From assembly GCF_024172705.1 (NCBI RefSeq), contig NZ_CP092900.1, forward strand, positions 738,119 through 802,118: a stretch of 64,000 nucleotides of DNA, given 5' to 3'. The notes beneath the pieces are model-generated. The model saw only the letters and a list, made by a program, of their open reading frames with translations, did no database searches and was not told where the DNA came from. The DNA comes from Candidatus Comchoanobacter bicostacola (GTDB lineage Bacteria; Pseudomonadota; Gammaproteobacteria; Comchoanobacterales; Comchoanobacteraceae). Of this stretch, positions 58,002-64,000 are shown piece by piece; within the stretch, counting starts at the first letter, position 1; each line of letters starts with the position of its first letter. The position numbers and the translations under genes are program-made.

Positions 58002-58406
58002 TCAGGCAGAGGCCTGTAATGAATCATTAACTAGCGCAGTAAAATTAGCTGCAGACTCCTTAGCATTAGGCATTACATTAATTATATCATCACGGTCTCC
58101 ATCGCTTAGAGAACCACTATTCATTTTCTTTAATAGTTTTGTGCAGAGTTTAACTCTTTGTAAGTCCTTATATCCAAAAATAGACTTAATTGCATACCAA
58201 GCATACATTAACCACCAAAAGGTAGTGTAAGAGAACTTGCCACTTTCTTGGGAACTATCTTTCCTAGCAATCCACTTATACTTCAGATAGTCTATCATAG
58301 AACCAAAAAGCACCGTATCTGGAGAACAATTAGCTGCCACTTTTGTTGCATTAGCCACAAAATAACCTACCGCACCGCTGAAAGCACCCCACACTGTCTC
58401 ACTCAT
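58002..58406 (-). CDS. Paralogue 3 of the WYAIKS-core family
   Basis: The 134-residue member is the shortest. Its N-terminal part differs (SETVWGAFSGAVGYFVANATKVAAN, mildly hydrophobic). The core TTFWWLMYAWYAIKSIFG is identical to paralogue 1 and is followed by YKDLQRVKLCTKLLKK. The C-terminal 40 residues are polar and helical. GAGG lies nine bases before the ATG. It is the first gene of the three in transcription order, with gaps of 204 and 91 bases between them, so they may be separate or loosely linked transcripts. Confidence 0.75.
   Translation of the reverse strand: MSETVWGAFSGAVGYFVANATKVAANCSPDTVLFGSMIDYLKYKWIARKDSSQESGKFSYTTFWWLMYAWYAIKSIFGYKDLQRVKLCTKLLKKMNSGSLSDGDRDDIINVMPNAKESAANFTALVNDSLQASA
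58174..58227 (-). repeat. 54-bp conserved DNA unit, copy 3
   Basis: Counterpart of 56850-56903 in paralogue 3, differing at only about two positions. Confidence 0.8.
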
Positions 58407-58628
58407 AATTATACCTCTTTTAAGTTATATTATTTAAATAAGTTATCATAATTAAGTAGATATTGCAAGTGAAACATCAAACCCACCACCTTTAAGAGAA
58501 TGATAAATAACACAAATAATACAGCTATAGATACAACACCTATAATCCCCTATAATACATCAGCAAAGATTATAGAGTGCTCTGTGCACCCATAAACCCA
58601 TTTTATTAATAGCCAAATAGGTAGCATT

Positions 58629-60011
58629 ATGACTCAAAAGATCAATATCATCTGGTTCAGACGAGACCTTCGTTTGTATGATAACCCCGCATTATATAGT
58701 GCGCATCTAAAGGGACCTATTCTAGCCCTATACACCCACTATGACCCAGATCTAGGCAAACGCTCTCAGTGGTGGCTATCTGAAAGCTTAAAAAGTATGC
58801 AACAAGATCTACCCATGCATTATTATAAAGGTCACCCTTTAGCCTGCTTTATAGAGCTGCTTAAAACACATGCTATTGAGAGCATTAATTGGAATATGTG
58901 CTTTGAGCCTGATGAAACAGACCTAGACCAAGAGGTTATTGAGTTTTGTCAGCAGAACAACATTCAAACACAAACCCACCAAAGACAGCTTTTATGGGAC
59001 CCATCTACAGTTCTTAACCAAAGTGGCCTCCCTTATAAAGTTTTTACCCCCTTTTATCGTAAAGGCTGTATGAATGCTGCCGAACCTGAACACCCTATTG
59101 GTAAAACACAGGCTCAATATATAACCCTCACTCAGCTGAGCTCGGAGGTTGAAACACTAGGCTTATACCATGATAAGGCAGATCATCAGCAATTATCTGC
59201 AATTTGGGAACCCAGTGAATCTGCCGCGCACAAACGTAGTGAACAATTTTTGAATGAACGCGTAAACCAATATAAAAAAGATAGAGACTTTCCAGGAATA
59301 AAAGGAACCTCTCATTTAAGTCCATACCTACATTTTGGACAAATTACTCCACATCAATTATGGCATCGATCTATTAAAATGGATCTTACACCCGGTATTG
59401 ATACCTTTTTAAGCGAGCTCGGCTGGCGTGAGTTTTCATATTATTTATTGTATCACTTCCCAACATTTGCGACTGAAAACTTTAATCGTAAATTTGACCA
59501 ATTCCCATGGCTGAATAATGATAAAGAACTAAAAGCCTGGCAACAGGGACAAACTGGCATCCCCATTGTGGATGCTGGCATGCGGGAACTATTAACAACC
59601 GGAACAATGCATAATCGCCTAAGAATGATTACAGCATCATTTTTAACAAAAAACCTACTGCACCATTGGCACGAAGGACAAGACTGGTTCTGGGAGAACC
59701 TAGTAGATGCAGACTTAGCAAGTAATGCAGCCGGATGGCAATGGGTTGCTGGATCTGGCGCTGATGCTTCCCCCTACTTCCGAGTGTTTAACCCAGGATT
59801 ACAAGGTGAAAAGTTTGATAAAGATGCTACCTACATTAAAAAGTATGTTCCAGAACTACGTGATGTTCCAGCAAAAATGATCCATAAAATATGGGATATG
59901 AGCGATGAACAATTAAGTCCATACCTCAAGATAGGTATTGATTACCCACGCGCCATTGTAGATCTAAAAGTAACACGTAACCGCGCACTCGATGCATGGG
60001 GAAAGCTATAA
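58629..60011 (+). CDS. phrB: Deoxyribodipyrimidine photolyase (cryptochrome/photolyase family)
   Basis: The 460-residue flavoprotein repairs UV-induced cyclobutane pyrimidine dimers using blue light. The N-terminal antenna domain starts NIIWFRRDLRLYDNPAL. The FAD-binding C-terminal domain has SHLSPYLHFGQITP, then LGWREFSYYLLYHFP, GQTGIPIVDAGMREL, TGTMHNRLRMITASFLTKNLL and DLASNAAGWQWVAGSGADASPYFRVFNP. These are the class I CPD photolyase signatures, including the Trp-rich electron path. It ends 6 bases inside htpX, converging. Confidence 0.94.
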   Translation: MTQKINIIWFRRDLRLYDNPALYSAHLKGPILALYTHYDPDLGKRSQWWLSESLKSMQQDLPMHYYKGHPLACFIELLKTHAIESINWNMCFEPDETDLDQEVIEFCQQNNIQTQTHQRQLLWDPSTVLNQSGLPYKVFTPFYRKGCMNAAEPEHPIGKTQAQYITLTQLSSEVETLGLYHDKADHQQLSAIWEPSESAAHKRSEQFLNERVNQYKKDRDFPGIKGTSHLSPYLHFGQITPHQLWHRSIKMDLTPGIDTFLSELGWREFSYYLLYHFPTFATENFNRKFDQFPWLNNDKELKAWQQGQTGIPIVDAGMRELLTTGTMHNRLRMITASFLTKNLLHHWHEGQDWFWENLVDADLASNAAGWQWVAGSGADASPYFRVFNPGLQGEKFDKDATYIKKYVPELRDVPAKMIHKIWDMSDEQLSPYLKIGIDYPRAIVDLKVTRNRALDAWGKL

Positions 60012-61016
60012 AAGATCTTCAGCATTGAGTGCTTTTAAACGCTCAGCCAAAGATGGGTGTGTTGAAAACCAAGATGCAATATCCCATGAGTCACCGACAC
60101 CTGCTTCTGCAGGGCTGTACATGAATGACATTGAGCGTAAACTATTATGCATGGTGCTTGAATAAGGTTGCTCTTTGTTTAACTTAGCTGTCTTATGTGA
60201 TTGATGAATCTTTACCAATGCTTGAGCCAACGCACGTCCATTCCTGGTCATTTTAACACACCCGGCATCTGCCATCATCTCCCGACTACGGCTTACATAC
60301 ATCACCAAAAGAGCTGTGATAATAGGAAGTAAAACTCTCAGTGCAATAATAACAACCAATGCTAAACCACCACCACGCTGATTGTTTGAGCGCCTTCTAG
60401 AGCTCCCTCCGTACAATACAGAGCGGAAAAGACAATCCACCACCCAAACAGCTAAACCTGACAGTGTTGATACTACCGTCAGAACGCGTGTATCTGCATG
60501 TTGAATGTGAGCCAATTCATGCGCCATAACAGCTTGTAACTCTTCTCTGCTCAATACATCGAGTAAAGGCCGGGTGATCGCTACAATCGCATCTTTTTCT
60601 GACCATCCTGCTGCAAAAGCATTCATATAGTCAGCTGAAATTACATATATCTTAGGATTAATACGCATACCTGATGCGATACGCATCTCTTCAACCACAT
60701 GAAAGAGCTGACGGCACTGTTTATCTTGTTGACCCTCTGTAATCAACTCAGCAGTCAATCCGGATAATGAAAATTTGGCACCAAATAATACTGAAAACAA
60801 GACACAAACAATCGCGAACAACATAAAACCAGAGATGATATTAATGCTCGATTCCAGCATGACAATACTTGGCCAAAGATCTACATTGTAAGCATAAGGC
60901 GAAAATAAAATAGCAATAAATGCGCCTAAAAAAAGATAGATAACTACAAATGAAAGAATAACATAGTGTGTTTTTTTTCTATTTACGCGGGCAATCTCTC
61001 GCCAATTAGCGACCAT
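60006..61016 (-). CDS. htpX: M48 family membrane zinc metalloprotease, HtpX-like
   Basis: The 336-residue protease has two N-terminal membrane helices (about 18-38 and 52-80), then the zinc motif MAHELAHIQHAD with His166, Glu167 and His170. A further hydrophobic pair follows, and the third ligand Glu lies in the RSREMMADAGCVKMT segment. HtpX degrades abnormal membrane proteins. It is longer than E. coli HtpX (293) and pairs with lemA as TAATG, an arrangement seen for M48 proteases with LemA. Confidence 0.9.
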   Translation of the reverse strand: MVANWREIARVNRKKTHYVILSFVVIYLFLGAFIAILFSPYAYNVDLWPSIVMLESSINIISGFMLFAIVCVLFSVLFGAKFSLSGLTAELITEGQQDKQCRQLFHVVEEMRIASGMRINPKIYVISADYMNAFAAGWSEKDAIVAITRPLLDVLSREELQAVMAHELAHIQHADTRVLTVVSTLSGLAVWVVDCLFRSVLYGGSSRRRSNNQRGGGLALVVIIALRVLLPIITALLVMYVSRSREMMADAGCVKMTRNGRALAQALVKIHQSHKTAKLNKEQPYSSTMHNSLRSMSFMYSPAEAGVGDSWDIASWFSTHPSLAERLKALNAEDLL

Positions 61017-61588
61017 TATAGCTTAGCAGTATATTGCTCACGTTTAGCGGACTCTTCTGAGCTTAACTGCCAGTATACTAACTGTTTAAAGCCTTCACCG
61101 AAAACACCTACCAATAAGTTTACTGGGAAACTCAATACATATGCGTTATATTGCTCTGATCGATCATTATAAGCTTGCTTAGCGAAGGACAATTTATTTT
61201 CAGTATGTACGACCTCCTCTTGGAACTGAAGCACATTCTGACTAGATTTAAGTTCAGGATAAGCTTCAAAGGCAACATTGATACCGCCTGCAATCTTAGA
61301 AATAGCGTTTTCAGCCTGCATACGATTCTTCTCATCACCTGTAGACTTAGCTGTTTGAGCCTGAGTTCTTAATGCAACCACATCCTTTAAGACCGTTTTT
61401 TCATAGTCAAGGTACTTATTAACGGCTCCAATAAGTTGCTCAAAAACTTTAAAACGCCTGTCCAACTGGATATCAATTTGACGATAATCATTGCGTGCTG
61501 CTTCACGCAGAGCCACCATCCTATTGTATACATAAATAATATAAACAATAAGAACCAACAAAAATATTGCTAAATACTCAAACATCAA
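61016..61588 (-). CDS. lemA: LemA family protein
   Basis: The 190-residue protein has one N-terminal membrane helix (LAIFLLVLIVYIIYVYN) and a cytoplasmic or periplasmic helical domain with the LemA signature. That signature includes ARNDYRQIDIQLDRRFKVFEQLIGAVNKYLDYEKTVL, FEAYPELKSSQNVLQFQEEVVHTENKLSFAKQAYND and YNAYVLSFPVNLLVG. Function is uncertain. The direct overlap with htpX suggests a partnership in membrane protein quality control. Confidence 0.93.
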   Translation of the reverse strand: MMFEYLAIFLLVLIVYIIYVYNRMVALREAARNDYRQIDIQLDRRFKVFEQLIGAVNKYLDYEKTVLKDVVALRTQAQTAKSTGDEKNRMQAENAISKIAGGINVAFEAYPELKSSQNVLQFQEEVVHTENKLSFAKQAYNDRSEQYNAYVLSFPVNLLVGVFGEGFKQLVYWQLSSEESAKREQYTAKL

Positions 61589-61608
61589 TAGCTCCTAATT
61601 TTAACGAC

Positions 61609-62034
61609 CTACAATACTGTTAGATGTGGCTTTTTACGACCTCCATCACCTGCCTCTGCCTCTCCCCCGTCAGTCGCTTCATCTTCAGTCACTTCATCCT
61701 GATGTGACTGAGTAGCGTCAACCGGTTCAAGGCCAAACTCAATCCCTATATCATTCTCAGCACAACGAATGGCTAAAATGGAAGGCATTGGTAAATAAAT
61801 ATTGAATGGCGCATTATCAAAAATAGCCTCAAAGGAAACAAATCGTTCCTGCATTTTTAAATTCGTAACAGCATCATGAGAAACATCAAGCACAATATAT
61901 CCATCATTGTCATATCCTGGCGGCACTTGAACGCCTAGAATATCACACTTTACATAAAGCAATGGAGTTAACTTACTATCACTGATACAACGGTACAACG
62001 CTTCTAGTAAATATGGCTTAGTCGATTTCATCAT
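61609..62034 (-). CDS. sspB: ClpXP protease specificity-enhancing factor SspB
   Basis: The roughly 141-residue adaptor delivers ssrA-tagged proteins to ClpXP. The conserved core reads STKPYLLEALYRCISDSKLTPLLYVKC, then GVQVPPGYDNDGYIVLDVSHDAVTNL and FNIYLPMPSILAIRCAENDIGIEF. A long acidic linker follows, and the basic-hydrophobic tail KKPHLTVL serves as the ClpX-docking peptide, like E. coli GRPALRVVK. Starts at 62034 or 62031 (adjacent ATGs) both overlap the sspA stop. The frame is open to 62148 but that would overlap sspA heavily. Confidence 0.93.
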   Translation of the reverse strand: MMKSTKPYLLEALYRCISDSKLTPLLYVKCDILGVQVPPGYDNDGYIVLDVSHDAVTNLKMQERFVSFEAIFDNAPFNIYLPMPSILAIRCAENDIGIEFGLEPVDATQSHQDEVTEDEATDGGEAEAGDGGRKKPHLTVL

Positions 62035-62629
62035 CTTCACGAATGGTGCATTCTTGATCGGTAAGACTTGCTTGGAACGAGTTACGAGAGAAGACTCTTT
62101 TGCAATACTCATGAATTGAAACAGCTTCTTTAGGAATCTCAATACCATACCTAGGCATCCTCCATAATACCGGGACGATTGAACAATCTACAAGTGAGAA
62201 CTCTGTACTCACAAAATAATCCATCTCAGAAAAAATTGGCTCTAGCTTTAGTAGTGAGCCCCTAATCTTCTTTCTAGCAGCTTCATTATCTGGATTATCT
62301 TCTAGCTGTTTAACTAGTGAATACCAATCGGTCTCAATTCTATTCATCATCAAACGAGATTTCGCCTTAGAAATAGGATAAACCGGTAATAGAGGTGGAT
62401 GAGGAAAACGCTCATCTAGATATTCCATTATGATTGATGAATGATTTAACACCAAATCACGGTCCACTAACGTAGGCAGCGTTCCATACGGGTTTATCTG
62501 CAAAAATTCTTCTGATGGTTGTTCTGGATCAACAAGTATTACTTTAGAAGTAACCGCTTTCTCACACAAAACCATGCGTACACGATGACTATAAATACAA
62601 TCTGGATGTGAATAGAGTATCATATGCAA
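62018..62629 (-). CDS. sspA: Stringent starvation protein A
   Basis: The 203-residue glutathione-transferase-fold protein binds RNA polymerase rather than acting as an enzyme. It has the N-terminal thioredoxin-like part (LYSHPDCIYSHRVRMVLCEK, then INPYGTLPTLVDRDLVLNHSSIIMEYLDERFPHPPLLP) and an all-helical C-terminal domain with FSLVDCSIVPVLWRMPRYGIEIP. It follows rpsI by 11 bases and overlaps sspB, matching the conserved rplM-rpsI-sspA-sspB order. Confidence 0.95.
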   Translation of the reverse strand: MHMILYSHPDCIYSHRVRMVLCEKAVTSKVILVDPEQPSEEFLQINPYGTLPTLVDRDLVLNHSSIIMEYLDERFPHPPLLPVYPISKAKSRLMMNRIETDWYSLVKQLEDNPDNEAARKKIRGSLLKLEPIFSEMDYFVSTEFSLVDCSIVPVLWRMPRYGIEIPKEAVSIHEYCKRVFSRNSFQASLTDQECTIREDDEID

Positions 62630-62640
62630 AGAATAACCAA

Positions 62641-63129
62641 TTAACGCTTAGAGTACTGTTCTTTCTTACGAGCTTTACGGAATCCGAACTTCTTACGCTC
62701 TACACACCTTGGGTTTCTAGTTAATAGCTTCAAAGACTTAAGCTCTGAACGCCACTTAAGATTATCATTTGCGCCCTGTCCTTCAGAACCTGACTCGGCG
62801 TCTTCATCTTTGCTTGCACCAATTTGGATCAGAGACTTTTCATGAGCACAGAGTGCCCTAGCTATAGCTAAGCTAATCGCATCAGCCTGGCCGTTAACAC
62901 CGCCACCATGGACTCTAACTGATATATCAAATTCTTTTGTATCTAGCACTTTCATAGGACGCGTAGCAATTGCTGGATATATCGTTGTTTCACCAAAATA
63001 GTCTACTAGCTTTTTACCGTTAACAACTACATTCCCTTTACCTGAAGTCATTGTTAATCTAGCGACCGAAGACTTTCTTCTACCCAATGAATGGATTTTA
63101 ACTGTTGATTTCTTTTTAGCTGCTGACAT
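62641..63129 (-). CDS. rpsI: 30S ribosomal protein S9 with acidic insertion
   Basis: S9 contacts the P-site tRNA through its C-terminal tail, here ending QYSKR as expected. The family core is clear: GRRKSSVARL, VNGKKLVDYFG, VRVHGGGVNGQADAISLAIARAL and the NPRCVERKKFGFRKARKK tail. At 162 residues it is about 30 longer than E. coli S9. Residues 101-126 form an extra acidic, Gly/Ser-rich segment (IQIGASKDEDAESGSEGQGA then NDNLKW) inserted just before the RSELK segment. It follows rplM by 11 bases. Confidence 0.95.
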   Translation of the reverse strand: MSAAKKKSTVKIHSLGRRKSSVARLTMTSGKGNVVVNGKKLVDYFGETTIYPAIATRPMKVLDTKEFDISVRVHGGGVNGQADAISLAIARALCAHEKSLIQIGASKDEDAESGSEGQGANDNLKWRSELKSLKLLTRNPRCVERKKFGFRKARKKEQYSKR

Positions 63130-63140
63130 TTACGCTCACC

Positions 63141-63572
63141 TTAATCTATTTCAACTTGCTCTGGGTTTTGAGCAGCATGTGCATGCTCACTACCTGGGAA
63201 CACTCTTAACTTAGTCAATAAATGTGCACCATGTTTATTCTTGGGCAACATTCTTTGTACTGACTTTAAAATCACCTGATCAGACTTATTTTTGATTCTG
63301 TCTGCAACAGCTTCTTCTTTAATCCCACCTGGGTAACCTGTATGCCAGTAAAACTTTTTATCTTTACTGGTACAAACTACTTTGTCTGCATTGATGACAA
63401 CTACATGAACACCTAAGTCAACGCCTGGCGTAAACCTAGGGTTGTCTTTACCCATTAGCATGGTAGCAATCTGGGTTGAAGCTCTTCCTAATACTTTTTT
63501 ATTTAAATCAACAAGCACCCATTTAGCTGGGACATCACTTGTTTTTGCATGATAAGTTCTTAAGTTACTCAT
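63141..63572 (-). CDS. rplM: 50S ribosomal protein L13
   Basis: The 143-residue L13 is an early 50S assembly protein. Signatures are WVLVDLNKKVLGRASTQIATMLMGKDNPRFTPGVDLG, then VVINADKVVCTSKDKKFYWHTGYPGG and VQRMLPKNKHGAHLLTKLRVFPGSEHAHAAQNPE. Length is normal (E. coli 142). It heads the rplM-rpsI-sspA-sspB operon and has a promoter-like region upstream. Confidence 0.97.
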   Translation of the reverse strand: MSNLRTYHAKTSDVPAKWVLVDLNKKVLGRASTQIATMLMGKDNPRFTPGVDLGVHVVVINADKVVCTSKDKKFYWHTGYPGGIKEEAVADRIKNKSDQVILKSVQRMLPKNKHGAHLLTKLRVFPGSEHAHAAQNPEQVEID

Positions 63573-63620
63573 TTAAAACACCTTCTAAATAACAATATGT
63601 CATATTCTTAATAGGCCTAT

Positions 63621-63647
63621 ACTATACGAGACATCCCCTACTTACAA
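63621..63647 (-). promoter_or_regulatory. Candidate promoter of rplM operon
   Basis: On the minus strand TTGTAA (63642-63647) and TATAGT (63621-63626) are 15 bases apart. An overlapping TTGCTT with a 19-base spacer is the alternative -35. The rplM ATG lies about 50 bases downstream. Confidence 0.4.
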
Positions 63648-63720
63648 GCAATTTTTGAAAAATATCACAAAAAATAATGAACTGTCACACAAAAGACCAT
63701 TCCTTCTTTAGAGCCAACCC

Positions 63721-63999
63721 TTATTTAGAGGTACCACCTTCAATTAATGTACCCATATTTTCAACTTCAGCGGCTTGTACTGAACTCTCTGCAGGCGCTT
63801 TAAGCAAATGCATCGCTTGAGCCAGTTTACGCTTATCTTCTTTAGTTGCCTTATATCCTGTTAACTTATTATCAACTGCACTTAAATAAGCCCAAGTTGA
63901 CCATGTTGCCAGAGGGCTTCCGTCTTTAAATTTAAAATTTGTCCAGCCTTTATCTTTCAAAAATTCGACTAACTCAATAGATGAGCTCAATGTTTGCAC
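63721..63999 (-). CDS. Hypothetical protein, C-terminal part (open at window edge)
   Basis: The frame reaches the right edge, so the true start may lie outside. A GTG at 63999 is the first possible in-window start. The visible 92 residues are soluble and helical, with a Trp-rich segment (GWTNFKFKDGSPLATWSTWAYL) and a polar C-terminal tail. I do not recognise it. It stops 148 bases before rplM, so it is a separate unit upstream of the ribosomal operon. Confidence 0.5.
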   Translation of the reverse strand: MQTLSSSIELVEFLKDKGWTNFKFKDGSPLATWSTWAYLSAVDNKLTGYKATKEDKRKLAQAMHLLKAPAESSVQAAEVENMGTLIEGGTSK

Positions 64000-64000
64000 A

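Noticed and set aside
56850-58227. CRISPR-like reading of the three repeated 54-bp blocks
   Set aside because: The repeats are 500-700 bases apart, lie inside coding frames and encode the same peptide, so they are not a CRISPR array. No cas genes are present.

Overview
This 64 kb window comes from an AT-rich gammaproteobacterial chromosome. The evidence is the order of the conserved blocks. On the minus strand, read right to left, these are tRNA-Tyr/Gly/Thr-tuf-tRNA-Trp, then secE-nusG-rplKAJL-rpoBC, then rpsL-rpsG-fusA-tuf, then the start of the S10 operon. Further blocks are a dnaQ-rnhA-methyltransferase-gloB...mltD cluster, tRNA-Leu-tig-clpP-clpX-lon, glyA-nrdR-nusB-pgpA, tamA-tamB, and rplM-rpsI-sspA-sspB. 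Genes are tightly packed with many ATGA or TAATG overlaps. None of the eight tRNA genes encodes its 3' CCA, and several large orphan proteins sit between housekeeping blocks. A small, possibly host-associated genome is plausible, but that and any closer taxonomic placement are inference.

Layout. 1-18 kb: translation and transcription machinery (S10 operon start, str operon, rif operon, nusG, secE), all minus strand. 18-23.3 kb: an accessory block of orphan genes lies exactly between tRNA-Trp and secE, where gammaproteobacteria normally have almost nothing. It holds a 455-aa protein whose N-terminus is cut by an in-frame stop, a roughly 242-aa protein with an FSQ...TLDHRR module, and a 730-aa protein with an internal repeat. 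23.3-24.9 kb: a second tuf gene nearly identical to the first, in a four-tRNA cluster with a clear promoter and terminator. 25-32 kb: DNA replication and metabolic genes, a beta-barrel protein and its truncated copy, and an MltD-like lipoprotein that has lost its catalytic glutamate. 32-41 kb: hpf, DUF2177, ECM4-type glutathione transferase, ABC exporter, lon, clpX, clpP, tig, tRNA-Leu. 41-44.4 kb: ppiB, a 900-aa orphan and a His/Arg/Pro tRNA cluster. 44.5-56.4 kb: dapD, pgpA, nusB, nrdR, glyA, tamA/tamB, an orphan response regulator, yajQ, tadA, tyrS, rdgC. 56.4-58.5 kb: three tandem paralogous small proteins sharing an almost invariant aromatic core (TTFWW..YAWYAIKSIFG), with unusual intergenic palindromes. 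58.6-64 kb: photolyase, htpX-lemA, sspB-sspA, rpsI (with an acidic insertion), rplM and an open-ended hypothetical gene.

How it fits together. The left third is the ribosome, elongation factor and RNA polymerase supply line. The central block is protein quality control: trigger factor, ClpXP and Lon, with the ClpXP adaptor SspB at the right end and membrane quality control by HtpX. TamA/TamB, the beta-barrel proteins, MltD-like LysM lipoprotein, DapD and PgpA indicate a real Gram-negative envelope with peptidoglycan precursor synthesis. The parts with no ready explanation are the secE-proximal orphan block, the 900-aa orphan and the three-paralogue cluster. The three-paralogue cluster is the best candidate here for something undescribed.
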